From NCBI RefSeq assembly GCF_963665055.1, contig NZ_OY762015.1:868001-932000 (forward strand): DNA of 64,000 bases. Direction: 5' to 3'. Below, in pieces: positions 9,871-18,668 of the stretch. Origin of the DNA: an uncultured Methanobacterium sp. (lineage in GTDB: Archaea > Methanobacteriota > Methanobacteria > Methanobacteriales > Methanobacteriaceae). Each line of letters opens with the position of its first letter. Position 1 is the stretch's first letter. Under the pieces are notes generated by a model, which worked only from the letters and a program-made list of their open reading frames with translations, ran no database searches and was not told the origin of the DNA. The position numbers were made by a program, and so were the translations under genes.

Positions 9871-10839
9871 TTAGACCGAGTATGGCTCCAGTTCCATGGC
9901 TGCTTTTCCCAGTAATTCAGTGTTCGTTTCTTTTTTACCATTCATGATATATTCAGGAACAGTTTGTGGTAGGAGAACCCTGTAGTTTTGGGGTGTCTCC
10001 AGTACCCTGAAATCGGGACAGATCAATGCCACCAGGCCGGTGATCCAGGAGCCACTGGTTGAAATACCATTTTCATTCAAGAAACTAATGAGGTCCTGAG
10101 TGTTTTTTCGGACCTGGATTCCTGGGTTCTTCTTTATTTCTTGGGGCTGCCCGTTTTTATAGTACAACCACTCGTTCCCTTTTATACGGTACTTTCCACT
10201 GTAGTTCTTGGTTTCAATGACGTAGATACCGGTGGGTCCGATTACAATGTGATCGATATTTCCACCTTTACCTGGTAATTTCACATCGTTGAAGACGAAG
10301 TAATCTTCAGGTAATGTGTCCAGGTAATCTGCAACTATTATTTCCCCTTCATTACCTTTCTGCCAGCTGTAACCTTCTTTTTGGCTTTCATTGACGAATT
10401 TATTACCATAAAATGATAGCAATACTCCTGCAAGGGTTAATATTAAGTAAATAAAATTAAGAGTAGTTAATAATGCCAGGAAGGATATGATAAAGATTAG
10501 GGCCCCTGCATATATTAATAACTGTCCATGATCCTGGATCTGCTCATATTGGGATGCCTTCTTCTGGGTGTAAGTTTTCCCATTGGCTATTTTTTCCCGC
10601 TGCTTGTTGCTAACTTCACAGGGTTCGGTGGCACTTACTTCTCCTATATCCACAAATGCATCATCTGCTTGGCTTAAAGCTTCATAAAGAGATTCTCTAT
10701 CTGCACCTGAGTATGAATCTTCTAAATTTTCAAAAAAATAGAGTTTTTCACCACACTCACAGTGGGTTAGCCCCCTTATTTCTTCCTCAGTTTCCACTTC
10801 ATAGTAGATATCACATTTATAGCAGACCAGGTATGACAT
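9871..10839 (-). CDS. NERD-domain membrane protein with N-terminal zinc-binding motif
   Basis: Three parts are visible in the 322 residues: a cysteine-rich N-terminus (CYKC at 6-9 and CECG at 28-31), two adjacent membrane helices at about residues 107-146, and a NERD domain at about 165-280 with NIDHIVIGPTGIYVIETKN, which includes the D and ExK residues of the nuclease-like fold. NERD proteins are predicted nucleases of unsettled function. A decayed copy of this gene type lies at 28.9-29.5 kb, next to the DISARM-like operon. Single gene with a convergent 3' neighbour space. Confidence 0.8.
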   Translation of the reverse strand: MSYLVCYKCDIYYEVETEEEIRGLTHCECGEKLYFFENLEDSYSGADRESLYEALSQADDAFVDIGEVSATEPCEVSNKQREKIANGKTYTQKKASQYEQIQDHGQLLIYAGALIFIISFLALLTTLNFIYLILTLAGVLLSFYGNKFVNESQKEGYSWQKGNEGEIIVADYLDTLPEDYFVFNDVKLPGKGGNIDHIVIGPTGIYVIETKNYSGKYRIKGNEWLYYKNGQPQEIKKNPGIQVRKNTQDLISFLNENGISTSGSWITGLVALICPDFRVLETPQNYRVLLPQTVPEYIMNGKKETNTELLGKAAMELEPYSV

Positions 10840-11204
10840 TGTTTCCTACCCTTTAATTAATGTAAATAATCCCGTTTAATTGAACTTTCTAATTTAAAGT
10901 AAATAATCCAGGATATAATTGAATATTTTTAATAAGGGATAACTTATTAATAAAAATTCCATTTTAATATATCAGTTAGGAGATTACGGATGTTAATCCT
11001 AAAGAAGATTCCAAATCTTAGCTTTATCCTTTTTATTCATTGATGTTGATAGGAACTTAGCTACAGAGTTGCCATTTATTATCTCTTATTTTGCCTTAAA
11101 TTAGTTTTTAAGCTTTTTAAGATATGAATTTCTTATTGAAGAATGAGATCATATTCATCATCTATATAAATAGTATTATAATCAATATTTGTAGCAGTGA
11201 TTAA
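10840..11204. other. Intergenic region
   Basis: About 365 bases without a supported gene. A GGAGATTACGG site at about 10,980 precedes a 16-codon open frame (MLILKKIPNLSFILFIH), which is too short to call. The rest is A+T-rich spacer with the promoter of the downstream zinc-ribbon gene. Confidence 0.4.
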
Positions 11205-11513
11205 ATGGTTGATAAAAGAGCGATTATTGGAATTATAGCTATAATTGTTGTATCTTTTGGAGTTTATGAATATTCAAGCCTTATAGACTCAAATTATGTA
11301 AAATATAGTCAATGCCCTGTTTGTTTTTCTAATGCATCTAATATTGCATCAGATGATGCTTATAATGATTATTACTGTGAGAATTGTGGAGCCATCTTTA
11401 CTGTTACGAAAAGTACTCCTCATTCTATAAAAATTATTGAAAAAGATTCTGAAACTTATAAGAAAATATTAAAACTCATTACAGTTCAAAAAGCTTTAAA
11501 AGAATCGTCTTAA
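11205..11513 (+). CDS. Small membrane protein with zinc ribbon
   Basis: The 102-residue protein has an N-terminal membrane helix (about residues 7-22) and two cysteine pairs, CPVC and CENC, about 25 residues apart, which form a rubredoxin-like zinc knuckle. No catalytic motif is seen. A second protein with zinc ribbon plus membrane segments lies at 13.2 kb, in reversed domain order. Function unknown. Confidence 0.6.
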   Translation: MVDKRAIIGIIAIIVVSFGVYEYSSLIDSNYVKYSQCPVCFSNASNIASDDAYNDYYCENCGAIFTVTKSTPHSIKIIEKDSETYKKILKLITVQKALKESS

Positions 11514-11776
11514 AAGCACAATAAGACAGTATAATATCATAATTTTATATATTAATTCAAAACATCAGATATTTTTGGTAACATAACGTTGAAAAGATGA
11601 ATTTGATGAAATTAACAAAAGAAGATATTGAATAATATTCCATTTAGTAATTTTCTAAAAGTTCAATGAAATACTTTTCTAACTAATTATGGACTCTCCA
11701 GATCATTTCAAAGAATTATAAATATTAAAAATATGTACAATATTAAACATATTGAAGGTATAAGCATGATTGAAAA

Positions 11777-11927
11777 CTAAAACAAATTAGTGTACTGCTT
11801 TATGAAGACCAGTTGGAACCATTAAAGAAACTTTGTAAGCTTAAACAATTTAACAGCCGAAACGACAATTTAGGCAGACTTTGACAAGTTCCTGGGAGAT
11901 AATGAAGAATTACACAAAGATAAATAA
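11777..11927 (+). pseudogene. Ribbon-helix-helix protein remnant
   Basis: The frame from 11777 encodes KQISVLLYEDQLEPLKKLCK and continues QFNSRND, a typical RHH/CopG DNA-binding start. It then shifts frame, and ADFDKFLGDNEELHKDK with a stop at 11925-11927 completes the expected C-terminal helix. The ATG region upstream is also out of frame. RHH proteins are usually antitoxins or autoregulators. The remainder of the 11,514-12,022 gap shows no supported gene. Confidence 0.6.
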
Positions 11928-12022
11928 ACTATGATTTGCAGGAGTCCATGAAGTGCTATTTGAAAGTAACAACCAGGAAACTGAAAGTACCAGAAGAATG
12001 AATTATAACTTGTGAGGTTAGC

Positions 12023-12607
12023 ATGAAGAGTTGGATAAGCATAATTATTGGGTTTTTAGTTATATTTTTTGGAGCATATATTGGTATTGGTATTTTTAAT
12101 AATGAGTTAATATTTGTAGGTTTTTTATTAATCGCAGGATTTTTAGCTACTTATTTATCAGAAGAAAAAAAGCAGAGAACTTCTATATATCTTGGACTGA
12201 TATTTGGATTTGTTACATTAATATTTATAGTACATATTGGGAATCAAACAAGTTATTCTTGGTTTATTGTGATTATCTCAAGTATTCTAATCCCATTATT
12301 CTGTTGTAACTTGGGTGGTTTCATAGCTAAATATTGGCATCTGTATTTAGTACAAAAAAAAGATTTGAAAAATCCAGAATATGGCAGTAATAGGCAAAAT
12401 TACGAACTTTCTAAACATTTACATAAAAATCAACCACATGGAGTATTAAAAAATAAAATAAAAGATTATTGGAACATATTATACATAATTGTTGTAGGGT
12501 TAACTTGCCTGGGTTTTTTACTGTATTTGTGGGGATTTAAGTCTTTAACTTTGGTTATTGGTATCATCCTTATTTTTATTGGGTTGTATAGAATTATAAC
12601 AAGTTAG
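12023..12607 (+). CDS. Multi-spanning membrane protein, unknown
   Basis: The 194-residue product has six hydrophobic segments separated by short loops, with a soluble charged loop at about residues 112-145 (KKDLKNPEYGSNRQNYELSK). No known signature is recognised. The start follows TGTGAGGTTAGC, a fair ribosome-binding site. It lies 14 bases upstream of a small soluble protein gene in the same direction, so the two are likely cotranscribed. Confidence 0.6.
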   Translation: MKSWISIIIGFLVIFFGAYIGIGIFNNELIFVGFLLIAGFLATYLSEEKKQRTSIYLGLIFGFVTLIFIVHIGNQTSYSWFIVIISSILIPLFCCNLGGFIAKYWHLYLVQKKDLKNPEYGSNRQNYELSKHLHKNQPHGVLKNKIKDYWNILYIIVVGLTCLGFLLYLWGFKSLTLVIGIILIFIGLYRIITS

Positions 12608-12621
12608 ATAGAGGCCATATT

Positions 12622-12951
12622 ATGAAAGATTCAAAAAAGGACATAAAAGAACAACTTCAAGAGTCTGATGATATTAATATCGAAAATATGGATGTGGATT
12701 TAATCCTAAAAAAAGCAGATGAAGTAATGGAAATCACTGAATCCATGATGAAAGAGCTTAAAAAGAGCAATATCGAATTTCCGGAACAAAAAGATGTAGA
12801 ATTTAATATATTAAGCCACAATACTTTAATTAGCATAATCAAGGATTTACAACAAATAGGAATTGATGGAAAAAATCCGAAAAAAGTACTGAAGGAATTA
12901 AAAAAATTACGAAAATCCAGAATACCAGAACCTTACAAAGAAATAATATAA
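12622..12951 (+). CDS. Small charged helical protein, unknown
   Basis: The 109-residue protein is soluble, lysine- and glutamate-rich and predicted helical throughout (for example KKADEVMEITESMMKELKKS). It directly follows the multi-spanning membrane protein gene with a 14-base gap, suggesting an accessory or cytoplasmic partner. No motif is recognised. Confidence 0.55.
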   Translation: MKDSKKDIKEQLQESDDINIENMDVDLILKKADEVMEITESMMKELKKSNIEFPEQKDVEFNILSHNTLISIIKDLQQIGIDGKNPKKVLKELKKLRKSRIPEPYKEII

Positions 12952-13226
12952 TTTTTAAAAAAGGAAAGCAGTCCTATATTCCTGACACCCTTCTGACGGT
13001 AACAGGTATCCATTAATGGGACTACTTGGAAGTAACGATTAGAAGTTGAATTAGAAGATAAGACTAAATAGATGAATAAAATTATGATATGGTAAAATGA
13101 TAAACAGAAACTGGAGATTTATTTCTGAAATTAATCAGATAACTTATTTAAGAAAAAATTGAAAAATACAAGAAAATTGTTATTTTTCCTATCTGAAGCT
13201 TTAGATAAAAATAAATTCGATGTCGG

Positions 13227-13610
13227 GTGGCGAAGTTGAAACCATATGAGGATAAAATATTAATATGCCCGAAGTGTGGAGAACATTTTATTGTTAAATT
13301 GGGTGCAATTAAAGTTCGATGTAATTCTTGTGGCTTAGTATATGACCCTATTCTGGTAGAATCGATAGAAAAAGTCAAAAGTGAGGGAGGAAAAATAGGA
13401 GATACTTATGAATATCAAGTGAAAATGGAAGCATTTATGGAACAACATGGAAAATCTTATGCATTTGGTGGATTTATCGGAATAATATTTAGCGTATTAA
13501 TTATTGGTGGGATAGCATGGTATTTTAATATTTCATTCCCTTATTGTTTGATTATTGGCATAATAGGTACTCTGCTCTGGCTTTATATTTTTTACAAGAG
13601 ACATACTTGA
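13227..13610 (+). CDS. Zinc-ribbon protein with two C-terminal membrane helices
   Basis: Residues 14-40 hold two cysteine pairs (CPKCG and CNSCG) that form a zinc ribbon; residues about 75-122 form two membrane helices. The GTG at 13227 is used here; a TTG at 13236 with GGTGG in front of it is an equally good start. Likely a membrane-tethered protein with a cytoplasmic metal-binding domain. Function unknown. Confidence 0.6.
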   Translation: MAKLKPYEDKILICPKCGEHFIVKLGAIKVRCNSCGLVYDPILVESIEKVKSEGGKIGDTYEYQVKMEAFMEQHGKSYAFGGFIGIIFSVLIIGGIAWYFNISFPYCLIIGIIGTLLWLYIFYKRHT

Positions 13611-13833
13611 ATGACCAAAAATTCTGGGAGAAATACGCTTTATAACCCTAATCTCTAAAAGATAAACATAATATTCGACATTTTCATATTAAAAGAGGTT
13701 TTTTATACCCTATAATATTCTGTGGATAAATCTTTGATTGTATTAATTCCTGAATAAAATGGATATTAAAAGTGTTTTTGATAAGTTGAATTGGTAGAGT
13801 CGGTTTTAGATTTATAATAATTTACTTTTATTC

Positions 13834-14364
13834 TTATAATTTGTTTTCTAGTCTGTCTGAAAAAGAATTTTCTATAAATTCAACATAATTCTCAAATTTC
13901 TCATTAAGTATTATTTTTTGTTCTTTTTTATCTTCTTCACTTATATCAGGTAGATTGAATTCTGGATTAAAGCGGAATTTATGTTCGTCACCTGTTGATA
14001 TATGAATCTTTATTTCGCCGTATGATCTTTCTAGATTAAAAAGAATCCAATTTTTTTTCAATATAATATCATCAATCATTTTGTTGGGTATTACAAAATT
14101 CTCTTTATCTGCCTTTAAAAGTTCTTCAGGTGATAATTCATGTATCTTTTCAAAAGTGGCTCTTGACGTTGCACTGTCTTGTAAAAGGTAATTTTTTTGA
14201 GTAGCAGCGAACAAACCAATACCTGGGGGTTTTCTTGTTAGAGTTCTCGCAACTATAATTCGATCTGTTGTAAAAAAAAGTACGTAGTATTTTCTTAATA
14301 CGGGGCTAAAAAAGTTGTCTTCATCTTTATAGACGGGCACATATCCTTTTTTTTCTTCAGACAT
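13834..14364 (-). CDS. Hypothetical soluble protein
   Basis: A 176-residue protein with beta-strand-rich N-terminal half (VLFFTTDRIIVARTL, then ILFNLERSYGEIKIHIS) that resembles a PH-like fold in pattern, and a charged helical C-terminus. No family is assigned. The start is preceded by GGAGG at a good distance. Stand-alone gene. Confidence 0.55.
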   Translation of the reverse strand: MSEEKKGYVPVYKDEDNFFSPVLRKYYVLFFTTDRIIVARTLTRKPPGIGLFAATQKNYLLQDSATSRATFEKIHELSPEELLKADKENFVIPNKMIDDIILKKNWILFNLERSYGEIKIHISTGDEHKFRFNPEFNLPDISEEDKKEQKIILNEKFENYVEFIENSFSDRLENKL

Positions 14365-14754
14365 TCAATAAAACCTCCATAGGTGAATTTTATTATTATT
14401 TCATGAAATTTTTGTATGCCTCATGAATTGAATCATGATTTTTAATGCTATTTGTATTATTAAAATGTCACTATTTACTATTCTTTTTTTTGTTCTGACT
14501 AACTTATCATTCTCATGAAAACTAAAAAAATAAGAACAAATTAACATTTTAAAAACATATAACCTCTTTAATTTTCTATTTTCAGGAGCAAACATAAGGG
14601 GCATAATAACTCACCATTTTTATGAAAAATGTATTGCTGTTCGTCACCACGTTGGAAAAAGTAAGTAATTTGGGTCCTGAGCCGGTGGCACGTTGAATTA
14701 TACATGTGGGGTTTTAGTTGTGTGATTAGCCCCTTGCGCTAAAAATTAGTGGGA

Positions 14755-14807
14755 GTCCTGGACCACCGCAACAGATTTTTATGGATTTAATGAGTTTGGT
14801 GGTCCGG
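14755..14807. other. Inverted repeat, possible structured RNA or terminator
   Basis: The arms TCCTGGACCACC (14755-14766) and GGTGGTCCGGA (14798-14808) can pair through eight perfect base pairs (GGACCACC with GGTGGTCC), extended on both sides through small bulges by TCC/GGA and AAC/GTT. The loop is about 30 bases. The surrounding 14,660-14,810 stretch is clearly richer in G+C than its neighbourhood, with a second G+C-rich segment (GCCGGTGGCACG). It could be a small RNA gene or a terminator; nothing coding fits. Confidence 0.45.
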
Positions 14808-14822
14808 ATGGGGTAAAATTAA

Positions 14823-15038
14823 TCAATTTTTTATTTTTCTGCACTGAGCTGTTGTGGATAGTTTTTCGTGTTCAACTCCTTTGAGTTTCATTAGTTGTTC
14901 TGTTAGGTCTCGAATATCATTGTCATCTCTTTTGACTACTATTACTTCAAGGCATAACTCATTTCATAATATTTCTAAACTCATTTTATAGTATGGTCCA
15001 AGTCTATCATAATATCCTTCGAGTTGGGAATGATCATC
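14823..15038 (-). pseudogene. NikR-type nickel regulator, C-terminal remnant
   Basis: The minus strand encodes DDHSQLEGYYDRLGPYYKMS, then an in-frame TGA at 14964-14966, then CLEVIVVKRDDNDI and LMKLKGVEHEKLSTTA. This matches the ACT-like nickel-binding C-terminal domain of NikR (the CLEV segment and a GVKHGKL-type end). The N-terminal ribbon-helix-helix is missing: the fragment begins right at the end of the preceding gene. An intact NikR represses nickel uptake genes; this copy cannot bind DNA. Confidence 0.75.
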
Positions 15039-15039
15039 C

Positions 15040-15471
15040 TTATTTTTTAATTGTTTCAACTGCTCTTGCTGTGAAGTAAAATGTCACAACTGCAAGTACT
15101 ATTGCCCATAAATTCGTGAACAATCCACTAAGGATATTTGTTTGGGTAGTGGTAGATGAGGATGTATTGGTTACTACAGTTGTCAGTGTTATTTGATCGC
15201 CAATTGCCAAGCTATAAAAGAATATTGATACAATCGAAATTGTCAGTGCTTTTCTAAATTCTCCTTCACTTAAATCCCATTCTTTTGTTAGTAAGAATGT
15301 TCCTGTAAGGGTAGACAAAAATGTTCCAATTCCAATAATTCCAAGGCCGGTTAAAGGGTTTCCCCAAATAAAACCCAAATAATAACTGATTATCAAACCC
15401 ACAACAATAAGTGCATAACCAATTTTTTTCCTATGTTTAACTATCCACTTCCAATCTTCTTTTAGTCCCAT
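15040..15471 (-). CDS. Small membrane protein, third gene of peptidase operon
   Basis: The 143-residue product has four hydrophobic segments (about residues 18-36, 40-60, 74-95, 112-135) and a Thr/Ser-rich external loop (VVTNTSSSTTTQTN). It follows the phospholipase-C-like gene by 29 bases and ends two bases before the NikR remnant. Size and topology would suit a holin-like or anchoring partner, but no family match is claimed. Confidence 0.6.
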   Translation of the reverse strand: MGLKEDWKWIVKHRKKIGYALIVVGLIISYYLGFIWGNPLTGLGIIGIGTFLSTLTGTFLLTKEWDLSEGEFRKALTISIVSIFFYSLAIGDQITLTTVVTNTSSSTTTQTNILSGLFTNLWAIVLAVVTFYFTARAVETIKK

Positions 15472-15500
15472 GTAAAATCCCCCTTATTTTTTATAATAAG

Positions 15501-16061
15501 TCATGATATGGCATTTTTTATGAAAGTATAAGATGCTGATGCAGCTTTATCAGCTTCTGATTGAAGTATTGTTTCATCTCTAGTTTTTAACCATGCTTGC
15601 CAATCTTTCTGACCCTGTTCCACTCCTACTTTCATTAAACTATCAAGACTACCTTTTAATTCAACAGCATTGGGAGTTAAACTCTCCATCTTTTTTTCAA
15701 AATTATGATGCTCCTTACTGGATTCACGCTCAACACAATGTGGAGCCATGAATGTGTCGGTGATATAGTGAGAAGCTACTCCAAAGCAGTAACTAGCACG
15801 ATCGTAGTCTTTAGCTTTGTAGCTGGTTTGTCCTTCGGTTAACCATTTGGTTGCTTCTTTGTAGCTTGGTGGGTAATGGTGTTTTACCATATCTTTGAAC
15901 TTCTGATCTGGATCATCAGAACTATCTTCCATTATATCTATTTTTAAGTTATTTTTCATTTCAGGTGGTAAAGCATTGTAAACAGCATCAATAACATGAG
16001 AATGCCCTATCCTTGTCATATGGAAAGGGTTTTCTGGAAATTTCAAATTAGATTCATTCAT
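15501..16061 (-). CDS. Zinc-dependent phospholipase C-like protein
   Basis: The 186 residues match the phospholipase C / S1-P1 nuclease zinc fold: an early GHSHVIDAVYNALP segment, the helix FGVASHYITDTFMAPHCVE with His and Asp ligands, and EHHNFEKKME. No signal peptide is present, unlike bacterial phospholipase C and unlike the related gene that begins at 63.9 kb. It lies 50 bases after a papain-like peptidase gene in the same direction. Substrate unknown; it may act on membrane lipids or may be only a structural relative. Confidence 0.7.
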   Translation of the reverse strand: MNESNLKFPENPFHMTRIGHSHVIDAVYNALPPEMKNNLKIDIMEDSSDDPDQKFKDMVKHHYPPSYKEATKWLTEGQTSYKAKDYDRASYCFGVASHYITDTFMAPHCVERESSKEHHNFEKKMESLTPNAVELKGSLDSLMKVGVEQGQKDWQAWLKTRDETILQSEADKAASASYTFIKNAIS

Positions 16062-16111
16062 TATTTCACCCCTCTGATTTTATTTTAAAAAAAATAATGG
16101 GGATATTGACT

Positions 16112-17002
16112 CTAAAATCCAAATTGTCCTATTTCGAACCATTCGGCGTTCATCAGTGTCCACCAGTCTACTGCCAGTCCTTTAAGAACATAGTCATATG
16201 GCAGCCATCCGTAACCTTTATCCCCCCAGGTATCACCCCATGAATTTCGAATGATAAATGCGCCGGTTGTCTGAGAATTGCATACTGGGTTTGTTATCAC
16301 CATGTTATCATCATATCCCACTACTACCATGGCGTGTCCGCCTGCGGGTTTATCTCCTGAGCAGGGGTAAGGTACTTTACCGCCTGGTGCTTGGAATATG
16401 TTGTTGTAAACTGTGGTACCGAATAGTGAAGGTAAGCCAGCCGCCAGGTTTGTTTTTATGTTGTTTAAAATATCCGGGGTAGGAGTGTTTGGTGGATCGA
16501 GTTTAACATATTTAACTGCTTTGTAGTCATTTGCAATGTTGTAAACGAAAGCAGTGGGTTCGGCATCCCAATCAGGAGATTTGTCTGTGTAAGGCCAGTA
16601 TTTTTCTGGTGGGGCACCAAACAATACAAGAGCTCCCATGGTATTTCTTAAAAATGCTCCACTGTCTCCAGTTAATCCTGCGAGTTTCCTGGTGACCTTG
16701 TATATAAATAGTCGGGAGGCATCAATGTATTTACCATACGTTTTGTTTTCGAAATATTCTAGTACTCCTGCAGCTGCATTTGCTGTGCATGAACCTATAT
16801 GAAGTTGGTTTTCAACAGGTGAGCACGATTTTCTAAGATCTGTAGTAGCAGGTAAAGTAGTTGCCTCTGCTATACCTAAATCTTCTACCATGCTCTTAAT
16901 TTCTATATTTTTCTTTTTTTCCAAGTTCTGGGTTAGGTCTCTGATATCGGGTAGATCTCGAAGCCAACCCATTCCCATTTTTTTCTTTAAAATTTCTTCC
17001 AT
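16112..17002 (-). CDS. Papain-like (C1) cysteine peptidase
   Basis: The 296 residues carry a complete C1 active site: oxyanion Gln66 and catalytic Cys72 in NQLHIGSCTANA, His in GGHAMVVVGYDD, and Asn in RNSWGDTWGDKGYGW. Residues 1-50 look like a short propeptide (MGWLRDLPDIRDLT). There is no signal peptide, so it acts inside the cell or leaves by lysis. It heads a three-gene operon with the phospholipase-C-like and membrane proteins. The ribosome-binding site GGAGGG precedes the ATG. Confidence 0.9.
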   Translation of the reverse strand: MEEILKKKMGMGWLRDLPDIRDLTQNLEKKKNIEIKSMVEDLGIAEATTLPATTDLRKSCSPVENQLHIGSCTANAAAGVLEYFENKTYGKYIDASRLFIYKVTRKLAGLTGDSGAFLRNTMGALVLFGAPPEKYWPYTDKSPDWDAEPTAFVYNIANDYKAVKYVKLDPPNTPTPDILNNIKTNLAAGLPSLFGTTVYNNIFQAPGGKVPYPCSGDKPAGGHAMVVVGYDDNMVITNPVCNSQTTGAFIIRNSWGDTWGDKGYGWLPYDYVLKGLAVDWWTLMNAEWFEIGQFGF

Positions 17003-17734
17003 TATTTATCCCTCCTTTATTTCATTCTGGTTGAATGAAATGGAACCCCCAAATTTAATCTGGCATATTAAAACCTGAAATTGCCTGTAAATTTGTTGTT
17101 AATACTATGACATTATGATTATTATATTGTTCATATTCATGAAGATTGGTTTAACCTTAGACCTTACTTTAATCCCAATTTAAATTTTTAATTGATCTTT
17201 TAATTTTATTATAACTCATTATATAATTTAATTTTGGATTTAAATTGATACATAACAATTTGAATAATAGTAAAATCATACTTAAATTTATGTTATAATA
17301 AAAAAGAGATGTTCTTTATGCGTTTAACAACATTTAATTGAAAGGATATAGTGTATTTGTGAATTTATTAAAAAATTTATATTTAGATTTAGATTAAATG
17401 GAGTTATCAACTCATTGAGATACTGAACATAAAATTATGTTAAATTTCCTATTTAGGACGTATACTTGTTCATTTACTGAAAAAGTCTACGAGAATCAGC
17501 TTATTTGTAGCAATATATAATCCGTTTAGATCATAAATTATTTTACCTTCTCCAATGCCTTATTTAGGTGTTTAGGGATGCTCTGGTTTTGATGAAACTC
17601 CACATACATACTCTTTTTCATCCCTTCAAGATCCTCCCTTTATTATTGATAATTTATTTATACTAAAAAGTAATATAAGATATAACGAAATAAATTACGG
17701 CAAAAATTGAATGTATAAACAGGGGGTATTAGGG
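17003..17734. other. Long A+T-rich intergenic region
   Basis: About 730 bases between divergent genes. The only notable frame is a 27-codon minus-strand peptide at 17538-17621 (MKKSMYVEFHQNQSIPKHLN) with GGAGG in front of it, possibly the start of a decayed gene. The rest carries long A/T runs and looks like promoter and spacer DNA. Confidence 0.4.
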
Positions 17735-18658
17735 GTGCGTATTGCTACTTTTAATTGTGAAAACCTTTTTGCTAGATATAAATTTAAGAAGAATGTCGAT
17801 CCTACTGCATTAGATGGATTCAGTGTTAATGATACGGCTTTTGACCTTTTGGATGAGGATGAAAAGAAGATCACGGCCGAAGTTATCAGTGATGTTAATG
17901 CTGATGTTATTGCACTGATGGAAGTTGAAAACATTACCATTCTTGATCGTTTCACTTCTAAATATATGAAAAATGTAGGTTATACAGAAAGTATTTTAAT
18001 TGACAGCCATGATCCTCGTGGAATTGATGTGGGACTTTTAAGTAAACATCCTATCATCTCGGTTCGAACCCATAGAAATGATCATAGTTCCGTGATCTCT
18101 CAGTGGCCCTGGCTTTTCTCCAGGGACTGCCTGGAAGTAGTAATTGATGTTGATGGAAAACTGTTAAAACTCTATGTAAATCATTTCAAGTCCATGCTGG
18201 ATACTAAAGCAAAAAATTCTGATGAAGCAAGAGCTAATACCAAACCAAAACGGGTTGAGCAGGCTAAAAAAGTTGTTGAAATTGTAGATTCTGAGTGGAA
18301 GGATAAAAATTACCAGGGCAACTTTGCAGTCCTGGGTGATCTCAATGACTTTCCAGATAAAGAAACATCACTGGAATCTCTTTTAAACCATCCTGGACTG
18401 GTGAATGTTGTGGGAAGATTGCCTGCTGATGAGCAATGGACTCACTTCTATGCCAAAGCCAAGGAATACACACAACTGGACTATATCTTCCTATCAAAAT
18501 CACTTGCAGATAAGAATCAGGGAAAACCAGAGATAATGCGTAAAGGTATTGCCAAAAAGGCTGTGAATTATACCGGACCACGATTTGATGAAGTTGGAGA
18601 TGTGAAACCTGTAGCATCAGATCATGCAGCTGTTTATATGGATATTGAACTGGAATGA
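17735..18658 (+). CDS. Endonuclease/exonuclease/phosphatase family protein
   Basis: Magnesium-dependent phosphodiesterase of the EEP (DNase I-like) fold. Motifs in order: RIATFNCENLF (Asn), ALMEVENI (metal-binding Glu), NHFKSM, VLGDLNDFPD (Asp and Asn), and ASDHAAVYMDIE (catalytic Asp-His). The GTG at 17735 is chosen because GGGGG lies eight bases before it and the fold starts right there; an ATG at 17711 would add eight residues. It overlaps nothing and is followed after 10 bases by a phosphoesterase gene, so the two likely form an operon. Nucleic acid is the probable substrate. Confidence 0.85.
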   Translation: MRIATFNCENLFARYKFKKNVDPTALDGFSVNDTAFDLLDEDEKKITAEVISDVNADVIALMEVENITILDRFTSKYMKNVGYTESILIDSHDPRGIDVGLLSKHPIISVRTHRNDHSSVISQWPWLFSRDCLEVVIDVDGKLLKLYVNHFKSMLDTKAKNSDEARANTKPKRVEQAKKVVEIVDSEWKDKNYQGNFAVLGDLNDFPDKETSLESLLNHPGLVNVVGRLPADEQWTHFYAKAKEYTQLDYIFLSKSLADKNQGKPEIMRKGIAKKAVNYTGPRFDEVGDVKPVASDHAAVYMDIELE

Positions 18659-18668
18659 GGAGATTTCT

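Noticed and set aside
14401..14604. 67-codon minus-strand frame as a gene
   Set aside because: No ribosome-binding site, no recognisable fold and biased A+T-rich composition; looks like chance.
16112..17002. Pseudomurein endopeptidase of archaeal viruses
   Set aside because: The peptidase has the C1 papain pattern and lacks pseudomurein-binding repeats, so the viral enzyme type is not supported.
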